Shown here one piece after another: positions 35,870-45,320 of a stretch of DNA of 64,000 nt. The notes beneath the pieces were generated by a model. That model did no database searches, had not been told where the DNA came from, and saw only the letters and a program-made list of their open reading frames with translations. Every line of letters begins with the position of its first letter. Position 1 is the stretch's first letter. Source of the DNA: Neomegalonema sp. (lineage in GTDB: Bacteria > Pseudomonadota > Alphaproteobacteria > Rhodobacterales > Rhodobacteraceae); the NCBI GenBank assembly GCA_022760435.1, contig JALEFY010000012.1, forward strand, positions 19,063-83,062, written 5' to 3'. Both the position numbers and the translations under genes were made by a program.

Positions 35870-36283
35870 ATGCCCATCGTTTCCGAAAGCGGCTTCGCCC
35901 CCAGTGAGGAGCACCGCTATCTCTCTCCCGAGGACCTCTCGCGGACCAATGAGAGCTATCTCGCTGTTCATCTGTCCAATGACAGCGACCCTTCGGCGCT
36001 GGCGCCGGAGTTCGACCGCATCGCTCTGATCGCGATCGATTTTCCCAGCTTTGCCGATGGGCGCGGCTTCAGCCTCGCCAAACGGCTGCGCGATCTGGGC
36101 TATGAGGGCCATTTGCGCGCCAAGGGCCCGCTGATCGTCGATCAGCTGGTGATGGCCCGCCGCGTCGGCTTTGACGATATCGAGATCAGCGCCGAGATGG
36201 CCGAGCGCCAGCCCGAAGCGCTCTGGACCAATGCCCTGCGCAACGCCTCCTATCGCGAGCGTCTGCGCCAGCGCGCCTGCTGA
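35870..36283 (+). CDS. DUF934-domain protein of the sulfur operon
   Basis: A 137-aa DUF934 protein (FDRIALIAIDFPSFADGRGF, then LGYEGHLRAKGPLIVDQL). It is a constant companion of cysI/cysH in proteobacteria but its role is unproven. The ATG at 35870 has a GGGAG site 8 bases upstream. It is the last gene of the operon and converges on the glycosyltransferase gene. Confidence 0.87.
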   Translation: MPIVSESGFAPSEEHRYLSPEDLSRTNESYLAVHLSNDSDPSALAPEFDRIALIAIDFPSFADGRGFSLAKRLRDLGYEGHLRAKGPLIVDQLVMARRVGFDDIEISAEMAERQPEALWTNALRNASYRERLRQRAC

Positions 36284-36301
36284 GCGGGACGCGGTGCCAG
36301 A

Positions 36302-37543
36302 TCAGGCGGTGAGTACGGGAATATCGGCGCCCACCAAGCGGCGATAGATCGGGATCGCCCGCTGGGCGTAGTGATCCCATTGCCGCTCCTGCTCGACAAA
36401 GCGGCGCGCATTGCTCAAGCGCCGCTCGCGCTCCGGCCCGATGCTCGAGGCTGCCTCCAGAGCGGCGGCGAAACTGTCTGGATTGGTCGGATCCGCCAGC
36501 CAGCCGGTCTCACCATCTGCGATTTGCTCGCGATGCCCGCCGATATCGGAAGCCACGACTGGGATGCGCAAGGCCATCGCTTCAAGCGGTTTGAGCGGGG
36601 TCACCAATTCGGTGAGGCGGATGCTCTTGCGCGGCAGGGCCTGCGCGTCCATCAGCGCATAGTAGCGGCGCACTTGCGCATGCGGCACGCGACCTGTGAA
36701 GACCACCGCATCCCCGTGAGCGGTGGCCATCTGTTTGAGCCGCGCCTCTTCCGGCCCGCCGCCGACCAGCAAAAGCTTGAAGCGCGGATCGCGGGCCCGC
36801 AGCGCTGGCAGAGCCTCGATCAGCAGATCGAGCCCCTCATAGGCGTAGAACGAGCCCAGAAACCCGATGACGCGCGCGCCCTCCAGCCCCAATTCGCGGG
36901 CCAGCTCCGGGTCGCGATCCTCAAGAGTGAGGGCGGGGAAGCGTTCGATCTCGACCGCATTGGGCACCAGGGTGAATTTGTCCTTCGAAATCCCGCGCCC
37001 GATCAGATCATCGCGGATCCCGGCGCAGATCGGAAAGACGGCATCGGCGCGCTCGGCGGCCCATTCCTCCATGCGCTGCGTGGCCCGATAGCGCAGCGAG
37101 CCTTCCGAGGTGCTGCCCAGATCCACCGCTGCATCTTCCCAGAAGGCGCGGATCTCATAGACCAGCGGCAACCGATTGCGCCGCCTTTGCCAGATCGCCG
37201 GGATGGCATTGAGCACCGGTGAATGAGCATGGATGAGATCGGGCTTTTCCTGCGCCACAACCTCCGCCAGGCGGCGCGCCGTGGCGCGCATCTGTGCGAT
37301 TTCCTTGAGCGGTTGGCGGGTCATCGCCGGGGCCGGGGTGCGATAGAAGCGATAGCCCTCCAGCTCCTCCATGGCCGCGGCATCGGCCTGCCCCTGACCC
37401 GGCAGCCCCTCGCCATGTTTGGGCGTGGTCATGCAGACGCAGTCGATCCCGGCCTTGCTCAATGCGCGCAGCAGGCCGAGCGTGCGGAAGGTGTAGCCGC
37501 TATGCAGCGGGATCGAATGATCGAGAATGTGAAGAACGCGCAT
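36302..37543 (-). CDS. Glycosyltransferase, exosortase A system-associated type
   Basis: A 413-aa GT-B fold family 4 glycosyltransferase. The N-terminus MRVLHILDHSIPLHSGYTFR, the segment YRFYRTPAPA, PDLIHAHSPVLNAIPA and VYEIRAFWEDAAVDLGS match the subfamily that accompanies exosortase A/PEP-CTERM loci. The C-terminal half has the nucleotide-sugar block PLKPLEAMALRIPVVAS. Start chosen at 37543 (GGGGG about 10 bases upstream); an ATG three codons earlier is possible. No exosortase or polysaccharide genes are adjacent, so its glycan is unknown. Confidence 0.82.
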   Translation of the reverse strand: MRVLHILDHSIPLHSGYTFRTLGLLRALSKAGIDCVCMTTPKHGEGLPGQGQADAAAMEELEGYRFYRTPAPAMTRQPLKEIAQMRATARRLAEVVAQEKPDLIHAHSPVLNAIPAIWQRRRNRLPLVYEIRAFWEDAAVDLGSTSEGSLRYRATQRMEEWAAERADAVFPICAGIRDDLIGRGISKDKFTLVPNAVEIERFPALTLEDRDPELARELGLEGARVIGFLGSFYAYEGLDLLIEALPALRARDPRFKLLLVGGGPEEARLKQMATAHGDAVVFTGRVPHAQVRRYYALMDAQALPRKSIRLTELVTPLKPLEAMALRIPVVASDIGGHREQIADGETGWLADPTNPDSFAAALEAASSIGPERERRLSNARRFVEQERQWDHYAQRAIPIYRRLVGADIPVLTA

Positions 37544-37601
37544 CGCTGCCATACCCCCGGAATAGTCACATGCAGGTGGTTTTTGCCCAAGTATCGACCC
37601 T

Positions 37602-38216
37602 TTAGCAATCCTGACCGCCAAAGAGCGCATTGAACCGATCCAAGAATCGTGCCTTTGCGTCATTGGGTGGCAGGGGGATGATCGGCATTGTGTCATGCTC
37701 GATCCCCGGCGGCGGGTTAAAGATCTTGCGCGCCTCATCCTCGGAGAAGCCGGCAAGGTTCACCGCCTCGAGATAGGCGGAGGCACGATCAGCGCGCTTC
37801 ACCAGGCCCATGGTCGCTTTCGATGGCTCGACCGGCAGGCTGAAGCGCTGGAAGGTCGCGCGCAGCAACCGGCTCTCCAGCGCCTTGTAATCGCCGCCGA
37901 CCACCGCCTTGAAGGGCGAGATCATGTCGCCGATCACATATTCCGGCCCGTCATGCAGCAGCGCGATCATCCGCTCTTGCCGTGTGATCTTTGGCTTGAG
38001 CATGCAGCAGATATCGTCGACCAGAAGACTGTGCTCGGCCACCGAGAACGGCCATTCTCCGATGGTTTGCCCGTTCCAGCGCGCCACGCGCGACAGGCCA
38101 TGGGCGATATCCTCGATCTCGATATCGAGCGGGAAGGGGTCGATGAGGTCGAGCACCCGGCCGCTGAGCATGCGCTGCCAGGCCCGTTTCGGTTGTGCGC
38201 GCGGGGGCTGTGTCAT
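37602..38216 (-). CDS. HD-domain phosphohydrolase, YfbR-like
   Basis: A 204-aa HD-superfamily protein with metal ligands visible as His in SVAEHSLLV, the HD pair in IALLHDGPEYVIGDM and the following PFKAV. The pattern resembles YfbR-type 5'-deoxynucleotidases, so a nucleotide phosphatase role is likely but not certain. The start ATG at 38216 has an AAGGAGAG ribosome site. It is divergent from ahcY across 145 bp. Confidence 0.75.
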   Translation of the reverse strand: MTQPPRAQPKRAWQRMLSGRVLDLIDPFPLDIEIEDIAHGLSRVARWNGQTIGEWPFSVAEHSLLVDDICCMLKPKITRQERMIALLHDGPEYVIGDMISPFKAVVGGDYKALESRLLRATFQRFSLPVEPSKATMGLVKRADRASAYLEAVNLAGFSEDEARKIFNPPPGIEHDTMPIIPLPPNDAKARFLDRFNALFGGQDC

Positions 38217-38264
38217 TCTTCGTTCTCTCCTTGTCCCGGCACCTCTAACCAATTTCCGGCACAG

Positions 38265-38310
38265 TGTCGAGCCCGCAGCCTTGTCGCAGCGCAATGGATT
38301 GTCGAGCCCG
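38265..38310. repeat. Pair of direct repeats in the ahcY leader
   Basis: TGTCGAGCCCG occurs at 38265-38275 and again at 38300-38310, in the 145-bp region between the divergent HD and ahcY genes. The second copy extends into a small inverted repeat TCGAG-CCCG-CTCGA. They could be regulator sites. I saw no match to known SAM or SAH riboswitch cores. Confidence 0.35.
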
Positions 38311-38361
38311 CTCGAGGCTGATATGCCCCTCGCGAAAGATACCCAGATATTGGAGTGACAG

Positions 38362-39768
38362 ATGTCCCAGGTTGAGACTGCCGACTACGCGATCGCGGAT
38401 ATCGGCCTTGCCGATTTTGGTCGCAAGGAGATCACCATCGCCGAAACCGAAATGCCGGGTCTGATGGCGTGCCGCGAGCAGTTCGGCAAAACCCAACCGC
38501 TCAAGGGCGCACGGATCACCGGCTCCTTGCACATGACGATCCAGACCGCGGTGCTGATCGAGACTCTGACCGCGCTCGGGGCCGATGTCCGCTGGGCCTC
38601 GTGCAACATCTTCTCCACCCAGGATCACGCAGCGGCGGCGATCGCGGCATCCGGGGTGCCGGTCTATGCGATCAAGGGCGAGAGCCTCGAGGATTACTGG
38701 ACCTATACCGACCAGATCTTCCAATGGCCCGATGGCGCGCCCTCGAACATGATCCTCGATGATGGCGGCGATGCCACCATGTATATCCTGCTCGGCGCAC
38801 GGGCCGAAGCGGGTGAGGATGTGCTCTCGAACCCTGGCTCCGAGGAAGAAGAGATCCTGTTCGCGCAAATCAAGAAGCGCATGGCCCAGACCCCGGGCTT
38901 TTTCGCCAAGCAGCGCGATGCGATCATGGGTGTGACCGAGGAGACCACCACCGGCGTCAATCGCCTCTATCAGCTCAAGCGCGATGGCCTGCTGCCCTTC
39001 CCGGCGATCAACGTCAATGACAGCGTGACCAAGTCGAAATTCGACAACCGTTACGGCTGTAAGGAAAGCCTCGTCGATGGTATCCGCCGCGCCACTGACA
39101 CGATGATGGCCGGCAAGGTCGCCGTCGTCTGCGGTTATGGCGATGTCGGCAAGGGCTCGGCGGCCTCGCTGCAAGGGGCAGGCGCTCGGGTGAAGGTGAC
39201 CGAGATCGACCCGATCTGCGCCCTGCAAGCGGCGATGGACGGGTTCGAGGTCGTGACGCTCGAAGAAGTTGCGCCGACCGCCGATGTCTTCATCACCACC
39301 ACCGGCAACAAGGACGTGATCCGCATCGAGCACATGCGCGAGATGAAGGATATGGCGATCGTCGGCAATATCGGCCATTTCGACAATGAGATCCAGGTCG
39401 CGGCGCTCAAGAACCACAAATGGACGAATATCAAGCCGCAGGTCGACATGATCGAAATGCCTTCGGGCAATCGGATGATCCTGCTCTCCGAAGGGCGCCT
39501 GCTCAATCTCGGCAACGCGACCGGGCATCCCAGCTTTGTGATGTCGGCGAGCTTCACCAACCAGGTGCTGGCGCAGATCGAGCTCTATTCCAAGGGCGAT
39601 CAGTACGAGAACGACGTCTACATCCTGCCCAAGCATCTCGATGAAGAAGTGGCGCGGATGCATCTGGCCAAGCTCAGCGCCAATCTGAGTGCGCTGAGCC
39701 AGGAGCAGGCGGACTATATCGGCGTGCCGGTCGAGGGGCCGTTCAAGCCGGAGCACTACCGCTACTAA
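38362..39768 (+). CDS. ahcY: Adenosylhomocysteinase
   Basis: A 468-aa NAD-dependent S-adenosylhomocysteine hydrolase, which splits SAH to adenosine and homocysteine in the methyl cycle. Signatures are [18 protein letters not shown], the [14 protein letters not shown] block, the NAD-binding [20 protein letters not shown] and the conserved C-terminus KPEHYRY. Length is that of the bacterial long form with the extra internal segment. A GGAG ribosome site precedes the ATG and a strong terminator follows. Confidence 0.97.
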   Translation: MSQVETADYAIADIGLADFGRKEITIAETEMPGLMACREQFGKTQPLKGARITGSLHMTIQTAVLIETLTALGADVRWASCNIFSTQDHAAAAIAASGVPVYAIKGESLEDYWTYTDQIFQWPDGAPSNMILDDGGDATMYILLGARAEAGEDVLSNPGSEEEEILFAQIKKRMAQTPGFFAKQRDAIMGVTEETTTGVNRLYQLKRDGLLPFPAINVNDSVTKSKFDNRYGCKESLVDGIRRATDTMMAGKVAVVCGYGDVGKGSAASLQGAGARVKVTEIDPICALQAAMDGFEVVTLEEVAPTADVFITTTGNKDVIRIEHMREMKDMAIVGNIGHFDNEIQVAALKNHKWTNIKPQVDMIEMPSGNRMILLSEGRLLNLGNATGHPSFVMSASFTNQVLAQIELYSKGDQYENDVYILPKHLDEEVARMHLAKLSANLSALSQEQADYIGVPVEGPFKPEHYRY

Positions 39769-39797
39769 TCGCGGGTCTCCTATTTATAAAAGATGAT

Positions 39798-39825
39798 GGG
39801 GTGTCTGTAATGGACACCCTTTTTT
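39798..39825 (+). terminator. Rho-independent terminator of ahcY
   Basis: A 7-bp stem GGGTGTC/GACACCC (extendable by a G-T pair) with a 7-nt loop is followed by TTTTTT on the plus strand. Confidence 0.93.
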
Positions 39826-39843
39826 CATGTTGAAAATTGATGC

Positions 39844-39871
39844 TTTAACAGTTGGAAACCACGACTATTAT
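39844..39871 (+). promoter_or_regulatory. Possible promoter of the acidic RTX gene
   Basis: A good -10 hexamer TATTAT (39866-39871) lies 16 bp after a poor -35 TTTAAC, in a short AT-rich stretch. A small hairpin (39901-39917) follows in the leader before the GGAGG ribosome site. Confidence 0.4.
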
Positions 39872-39932
39872 CCAGATATTCTGATCGCCACGGCATCTTC
39901 TCCCTCAGGAAGAGGGAATTGGAGGTGTCATC

Positions 39933-42356
39933 ATGGCGGGGAGCGGTCTTTTTGCGAGTGCCTTGTCTGCGTCTCGGCTGCTGCTGACGAATTCAGGCGT
40001 TTCAGCGCAGGAACAGGGAAGCGCACCCGATCGCAGCGCGGTGATCGAGCAGGTTCAGGCTTGGCAACAGGAAACCGGCTTTGCACGTGACGATAGCGCG
40101 GCGGCAAGCGAGGCTTCGTCGCTGGCGGAGCAGGTGGCCGTCGAGCTGGCAGAGCCTCCCGCCCGTGTGAGCACTGAAGAGGAAGCCCCGGCCGAGCAGG
40201 CTCCGGCCTCTGCGCCGGTGGCCGTCGATCCGATCAGCGAAACCGAGGTCGCGCAGGGCGAGGCGACGGCGCCCGAAAGCGACGGCGACACCGCGGCGCC
40301 CGCAGCGGAAGAGCCGGTTGTGCAGGACGCTTCCATCGAAGATTCTCCCATCCAGGGGATTGCCGAGCAAGAGGCTGCTGAGCAAGAGATCGCGGAACCG
40401 GACATCTCCGAAAAGGAAGCCGAAAAGGAAGCCGAAGAGCCGGAACCGACGCAGACCACTCAGGACGACAGCGCACAGGCGCAGGCAAGCAATGCCGCGC
40501 TCGACGGGTCAATCCCGGCGGTCCAAGAGGAAGAGGGGGAGGAGGAGGCGGAAACGCAAGCAGAGCCTCAACCTGAAACTGAAGCGGAGGAAGAGGACAG
40601 CGAGGCTTCCGCACGCGATGGCGCGACCGGGGCGCAAGTCATCGCTGAAGCGAGCAGCGCAGGAGACCTGGAGCCGTCGCAGCCCGAGCTTGTTGCGCTT
40701 GAGGATGCGGGAGATGCAGCGCTCGTGACGGACGAGACTCAAGAAGAGCCCGAAGCCGCGCCGGTTCAGGATGAGGAAGACGACGCACAGTCCTCCTCCG
40801 ATCCTGCCTCCTCCGATCCCGCCTCCTCCGATCCCGTGCAAGAGCAGGATGCGGGTGCCGATGAGGCCGCTGAAGCTGTGATCGTGCAATCGCTCTTGCT
40901 GATCGGCGGCGACGATGATGATGTCCTGCTGGGCGATGCGGCGGCAGATGCGCTCTATGGCGGGCTGGGCGCGGATCTGCTCAATGGCGGCGATGGCCGG
41001 GATCAGATCTTCGGCGAAGAGGGCGATGACATCCTGATCGGTGAAGGTGGAGATGATCAGATGTATGCGGGCGATGGCGATGACATCGTGCTCGGCGGCG
41101 CTGGTAATGATCACCTGTATTACTCGGCAGGCAATGACATCATGACCGGAGGCGAAGGCGCCGATACCTTCTATTACGAGTTGCCTTTCAACTGGCTCTC
41201 GCGCACCGACACGCAGCGCGATGCGCTCTCGGTCGGGTTGATCGGGGATGATCAGATCACTGATTTCGAGACCGGGGTCGATACGCTGGTGCTGCGTAAC
41301 CTCTATGTCGATGGCGAGGTGATCGACAGTCTCGATGATGTGCAGGACCGGGTATCGTTCGGCGAAGATGGTGTGCAGCAGATCGATCTTGGGTCGCTGG
41401 GCTCGATCTCGCTGGCGGGGATCGATATTGCGAACGATGTCGCGGTGATCGTCGATGTCAGCACCCAGATCTTCTATGGCGATGAGGATGATGTTGCCGA
41501 AGGGTTGAATTACGCTGATTACTTCCGCATGGGCGGCGGCAATGACTACGCCATTGGTCATCGCGGCGATGATGTCATCTATGGCGAGGATGGTGATGAC
41601 CGGCTTTTCGGTTATCAGGACAATGACACGCTCTATGGCGGCGCGGGTCAGGATCGCCTGATCGGTGGCTATGGCAATGACCAGATGACCGGCGGGGAGG
41701 GGGCTGATCAGTTCCAGTTCATCGCACAACCGGTGAACCGCACGCTCGATTTCGGCGATGACGTGATCACTGATTTCAAGCCGGGTGAGGACAAACTGCT
41801 CTTCAGCTTTGTCGATGTGGTCACAGAGGTGGCGGTTGAGGCCGAAACCAGCGATCTGGAGCCCCTCACGCCGCTCGAAGATGTCGCCGAGGGCGAAGAC
41901 GCGGCTGCGATTGAAGAGGCCGCGCCGCTCGAGGGCGATGCGGCTGCTTCGAGCTCTGAGCTGGAGGAGGAAAGCGCCGAGCCGTTGGTGGCTGACGAGG
42001 GCGCCGAGCTGGAGAGCACCGAGCAGGAGAACACCGAGCAAGAGAGCGTCGAGCAGGAGCTGCTCGAGACGGCGGCGCTCGATCAGGACACGGCGCAAGA
42101 GCTGGATCCGCAAACGGAAACGCTCGCATTCTCCGAGGAAGAAAGCGCGCAAGCCGCTCCGAGCGAGGAAGAGGACGCGCTGGCGCTCGACGAAGTCTTT
42201 GAGACCGAGCTTTTCGCGATCGACAGCGCCGAGGCGGCCCTGTCCCTGGCGCGTCAGGAGGGCGATGATGTCGTGATCGATTTCAACGGCTCGATCAGGC
42301 TGCTCGATACGCAGCTTGCCGATCTGACAGTCGATGATTTCATCGTCTATTACTAA
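39933..42356 (+). CDS. Very acidic RTX-type secreted protein
   Basis: An 807-aa protein dominated by Glu, Asp and Ala. Residues about 1-310 are low-complexity acidic sequence. Two blocks of calcium-binding nonapeptides follow (GGLGADLLNGGDGRDQIFGE, then GEDGDDRLFGYQDNDTLYGG). A second acidic stretch with repeated EQE units comes next, then a short C-terminal domain ending DLTVDDFIVYY, which resembles RTX secretion signals. An N-terminal hydrophobic patch (LFASALSASRLLL) is weak as a signal peptide. It is probably exported by a type I system encoded elsewhere. A GGAGG site precedes the ATG. Function unknown; calcium binding or surface adhesion is plausible. Confidence 0.8.
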   Translation: MAGSGLFASALSASRLLLTNSGVSAQEQGSAPDRSAVIEQVQAWQQETGFARDDSAAASEASSLAEQVAVELAEPPARVSTEEEAPAEQAPASAPVAVDPISETEVAQGEATAPESDGDTAAPAAEEPVVQDASIEDSPIQGIAEQEAAEQEIAEPDISEKEAEKEAEEPEPTQTTQDDSAQAQASNAALDGSIPAVQEEEGEEEAETQAEPQPETEAEEEDSEASARDGATGAQVIAEASSAGDLEPSQPELVALEDAGDAALVTDETQEEPEAAPVQDEEDDAQSSSDPASSDPASSDPVQEQDAGADEAAEAVIVQSLLLIGGDDDDVLLGDAAADALYGGLGADLLNGGDGRDQIFGEEGDDILIGEGGDDQMYAGDGDDIVLGGAGNDHLYYSAGNDIMTGGEGADTFYYELPFNWLSRTDTQRDALSVGLIGDDQITDFETGVDTLVLRNLYVDGEVIDSLDDVQDRVSFGEDGVQQIDLGSLGSISLAGIDIANDVAVIVDVSTQIFYGDEDDVAEGLNYADYFRMGGGNDYAIGHRGDDVIYGEDGDDRLFGYQDNDTLYGGAGQDRLIGGYGNDQMTGGEGADQFQFIAQPVNRTLDFGDDVITDFKPGEDKLLFSFVDVVTEVAVEAETSDLEPLTPLEDVAEGEDAAAIEEAAPLEGDAAASSSELEEESAEPLVADEGAELESTEQENTEQESVEQELLETAALDQDTAQELDPQTETLAFSEEESAQAAPSEEEDALALDEVFETELFAIDSAEAALSLARQEGDDVVIDFNGSIRLLDTQLADLTVDDFIVYY
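40791..40835 (+). repeat. Short in-frame 15-bp tandem repeat
   Basis: About three copies of a 15-bp unit (core TCCTCCGATCC) encode repeated SSDPA within the first acidic region of the RTX protein. Such repeats can change in copy number by slippage without shifting the frame. Confidence 0.7.
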
Positions 42357-42380
42357 GGCCCAGCAAGGCTCTCAAAAGCG

Positions 42381-42408
42381 AAAGCCCGCAGCAAGACCTG
42401 CGGGCTTT
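42381..42408. terminator. Bidirectional terminator between the acidic RTX gene and ompW
   Basis: An 11-bp perfect stem AAAGCCCGCAG/CTGCGGGCTTT with a 6-nt loop (CAAGAC) lies between convergent genes. T/A runs on both sides let it serve both. Confidence 0.88.
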
Positions 42409-42436
42409 GGCCGTTTCGGGTTGGAGAGCTCTGTGA

Positions 42437-43081
42437 TCAGAAGCGGTAGCCGACGCCGACACCGAAGATCCACGGATCCAGATCGACACTGCCGGTCACA
42501 TCCGGGCCGGTGACCTTCACGTCAGTGGAGAGCCACAGCTTCTTCACATCGGCGTTCAGGTAGATGCCATCGCCAATTTCGTAGTCGATACCGGCCTGAA
42601 GGGCGAAGCCAAAGCCGTTCTCATACTCGATGTCAGCCGCGGCACCGCTGTCTTCGTTGTAGAAGATGGTGTAGTTGATCCCGGCACCAACATAGGGTTT
42701 GAACGCACCGAAATTGGTGAAGTGATACTGCGCGGTGATGGTCGGGGGCAGCAGCCAGACCGAGCCGAGATCGACATTGGCGGCACCTTTGGTCTTCACA
42801 TCATGCGGCGTGGTGGCGACGATGAGTTCCGCAGCGATATTCGGGGTGAAGAAGTAGGTGAAATCCACTTCCGGGACCAGGGCGCTGCTGGCATCCGCTT
42901 CCAGACCGGCAATGCTCAGCGACGAGCTTTCGTCCGGCATCACATAGATACCGCGCGCGCGCACCATGAAGCTGCCATCGGATTTGCCAGCATACATGCT
43001 CTCTTCAGCTTGGGCGCCGGTGAAAGCCATCAGACCAGCCAGGACGGTGCTGCCGAGCAGGGCGGTGAGTTTGTTACGCAT
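42437..43081 (-). CDS. ompW: OmpW-family outer-membrane protein
   Basis: A 214-aa protein with a signal peptide (cleavage after GAQA, residue 25) and eight amphipathic beta strands ending in aromatic Phe (VGVGYRF), the C-terminal signature of outer-membrane barrels. The family segments YVMPDESSSL, FFTPNIAAELIVATTPHDV and the IDLDPW-like VDLDPWIFGVG are present. OmpW forms a small channel for hydrophobic compounds. It has an AGGAGGA ribosome site and an Fnr-type box upstream. In E. coli ompW is known to be Fnr-controlled, which fits. Confidence 0.93.
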   Translation of the reverse strand: MRNKLTALLGSTVLAGLMAFTGAQAEESMYAGKSDGSFMVRARGIYVMPDESSSLSIAGLEADASSALVPEVDFTYFFTPNIAAELIVATTPHDVKTKGAANVDLGSVWLLPPTITAQYHFTNFGAFKPYVGAGINYTIFYNEDSGAAADIEYENGFGFALQAGIDYEIGDGIYLNADVKKLWLSTDVKVTGPDVTGSVDLDPWIFGVGVGYRF

Positions 43082-43189
43082 GATACGTCCTCCTAATATT
43101 ACCCGATTTGAAGCGGTGTTGTTTGTGGTTCCGCAAAACTGTCTCGCTACGGGTCGAGGGGGACGCTACGCCTTTGCCCAATTTCGGCC

Positions 43190-43203
43190 TTGATCTGTGT
43201 CAA
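43190..43203 (-). promoter_or_regulatory. Fnr/FnrL-type box upstream of ompW
   Basis: On the minus strand the sequence is TTGACACAGATCAA (TTGAC-N4-ATCAA), centred about 115 bp upstream of the ompW start. A -10-like TAGCGT follows 21 bp after the box, close to the spacing of a class II Fnr-activated promoter. Confidence 0.6.
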
Positions 43204-43219
43204 CTTCCAGCGAATCGAC

Positions 43220-43277
43220 AAAAAAGCCGCCCGGACCGTGTGGTTCGAGCGACTTCAATTTTTGGTGATCCGGGCGG
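43220..43277 (-). terminator. Terminator of acetyl-CoA synthetase gene
   Basis: On the minus strand a 9-bp stem CCGCCCGGA/TCCGGGCGG encloses a 33-nt loop and is followed by CTTTTTTG. The loop is long for a terminator, but the T-run and position, just after the acsA stop, are right. Confidence 0.65.
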
Positions 43278-43300
43278 ATCACCTCAAGGGGGATGCCGAA

Positions 43301-45262
43301 TTAGCTGCGGTTCATCCGGTTATCGATCAGGCTGTCAACGACCGACGGATCCGCCAGTGTCGAGGTGTCGCCGAGCGCGCCATACTCGTTCTCGGCAATC
43401 TTGCGCAGGATACGGCGCATGATCTTGCCCGAGCGGGTTTTCGGCAGACCGGGGGCGAACTGGATCAGATCCGGGCTTGCAACCGGGCCGATTTCCTGAC
43501 GGACCCATTTGACCAGCTCCTTGCGCAGCTCGTCGGAGGGCTCCTGGCCTTCCATCAGGGTGACGTAGCAATAAATGCCCTGACCCTTGATGTCATGCGG
43601 GTAGCCGACCACGGCTGCCTCGGAGACCTTGGCATGGGCGACAAGCGCGCTCTCGATCTCGGCGGTGCCCATACGGTGGCCGGAGACATTGATCACGTCA
43701 TCAACGCGGCCGGTGATCCAGTAATAGCCATCGGCATCGCGGCGGCAGCCATCGCCCGAGAAGTAGTAGCCCTTGAACATCTCGAAATAGGTCGAGACGA
43801 AGCGCTCATGATCGCCGTAAACGGTGCGCATCTGCCCCGGCCAGCTATCCTTGATGCACAGCACGCCTTCGGCTTCGGTGGTGGTGATCTCCTGCCCCTG
43901 ATCGTTCAGGATCACCGGTTGCACGCCGAAGAACGGGCGGCTGGCCGAGCCGGGCTTGAGCGGGGTCGCGCCGGGCAGCGGGGTGATCAGATGGCCGCCG
44001 GTCTCGGTCTGCCACCAGGTATCCACGATCGGGCAGCGGCCCTTGCCGACGACCTCGTAGTACCACTTCCAGGCTTCGGGGTTGATCGGCTCACCGACCG
44101 AGCCCAGGATGCGCAGGTCGGACAGGTCGCATTTCTCGACATGCTCGTTGCCAGCGCCCATCAGCGAGCGGATCGCGGTCGGGGCGGTGTAGAAGATATT
44201 GACCTTGTGCTTCTCGCACACATCCCAGAAGCGCGAGGGCGACGGGTAGGTCGGCACGCCTTCAAACATCAGCGAGATCGCGCCATTGGCCAGCGGGCCA
44301 TAGACGATATAGCTGTGCCCGGTGACCCAGCCGACATCCGCGGTGCACCAGAACACTTCGCCTTCCTGATAGTCGAAGACATATTTATGGGTCATCGCCG
44401 CGTAGAGCAGATAGCCACCGGAGCTATGCAGCACGCCCTTCGGCATCCCGGTCGAGCCCGAGGTGTAGAGGATGAACAGCGGATCCTCGGCGTTCATCGG
44501 CTCGGGCGGGCAGTCGAGGCCGACCTTGGCAGCTTCGTCATGGTACCAGAAGTCGCGACCTTCCTGCATCGGGATCTCGCCGCCGGTGCGGTGCACGACC
44601 AGGGTCTTGACGGTGTCGGCGCATTTCTCGAGCGCCTTGTCGACATTCTTCTTGAGCGGAACGGCACGGCCGCCGCGCAGGCCTTCATCGGCGGTGACGA
44701 TGACTTGCGCGCCGCAGTTATTGACGCGGTCGGCCAGCGCATCGGGGGAGAAGCCGCCAAAGACGATCGAGTGCACGGCGCCGATGCGGGCACAGGCCAG
44801 CATGGCATAGGCCGCTTCGGGGATCATCGGCAGGTAGAGGATGACGCGGTCGCCCTTCTTGACGCCATGCGCCTTGAGCACATTGGCGAATTTGCGCACG
44901 CGGTCATAAAGCTGGGAATAGGTGATGGTGTCGGAAACCGCCGGATCGTCACCTTCCCAGATGATCGCGACCTGATCGCCGCGGGTCGCAACGTGACGGT
45001 CCACGCAGTTGGCGCAGACATTGAGCACGCCATCCTCGAACCACTTGATCGAGACATTGTGGTAATCGAAGGACGTGTTCTTCACCTTGGTGAAGGGCTG
45101 GATCCAGTCCAGTTGCTTGGCCTGCTCACCCCAGAATGCTTCGGGGTCATTGACCGAAGCGGCGTACATCTCGTTGTAGCGGGCTTCGTTCGCATGGGCC
45201 TTGGCGGCAATTTCTGCCGGGACCGGGTACACGCTGTCGAGGGTCGTTGAACCGGTACTCAT
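43301..45262 (-). CDS. acsA: Acetyl-CoA synthetase
   Basis: A 653-aa AMP-forming ligase that activates acetate to acetyl-CoA. Motifs in order: [20 protein letters not shown] (phosphate loop), the [18 protein letters not shown] block, [30 protein letters not shown] with the hinge Asp, and [11 protein letters not shown] whose Lys is the acetylation-regulated catalytic residue. Length matches the family (about 650). It is monocistronic, with its own terminator and a 228-bp upstream region. Confidence 0.97.
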   Translation of the reverse strand: MSTGSTTLDSVYPVPAEIAAKAHANEARYNEMYAASVNDPEAFWGEQAKQLDWIQPFTKVKNTSFDYHNVSIKWFEDGVLNVCANCVDRHVATRGDQVAIIWEGDDPAVSDTITYSQLYDRVRKFANVLKAHGVKKGDRVILYLPMIPEAAYAMLACARIGAVHSIVFGGFSPDALADRVNNCGAQVIVTADEGLRGGRAVPLKKNVDKALEKCADTVKTLVVHRTGGEIPMQEGRDFWYHDEAAKVGLDCPPEPMNAEDPLFILYTSGSTGMPKGVLHSSGGYLLYAAMTHKYVFDYQEGEVFWCTADVGWVTGHSYIVYGPLANGAISLMFEGVPTYPSPSRFWDVCEKHKVNIFYTAPTAIRSLMGAGNEHVEKCDLSDLRILGSVGEPINPEAWKWYYEVVGKGRCPIVDTWWQTETGGHLITPLPGATPLKPGSASRPFFGVQPVILNDQGQEITTTEAEGVLCIKDSWPGQMRTVYGDHERFVSTYFEMFKGYYFSGDGCRRDADGYYWITGRVDDVINVSGHRMGTAEIESALVAHAKVSEAAVVGYPHDIKGQGIYCYVTLMEGQEPSDELRKELVKWVRQEIGPVASPDLIQFAPGLPKTRSGKIMRRILRKIAENEYGALGDTSTLADPSVVDSLIDNRMNRS

Positions 45263-45320
45263 GGGCGTCTCCTGAAGTTTTTTGGCATTGTTTTGCGCGG
45301 ATCTTACGGCGCGTGCCGTT

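Noticed and set aside
38217..38361. SAM/SAH riboswitch before ahcY
   Set aside because: I could not find the conserved cores of the SAH or SAM/SAH riboswitch classes by eye; only short direct repeats are visible. A covariance search could still overturn this.
43190..43277. A tRNA-like T-loop word (GGTTCGAG near 43242) in the acsA/ompW interval
   Set aside because: There is no acceptor stem, D-arm or anticodon arm around it; the bases fall in the loop of the acsA terminator.
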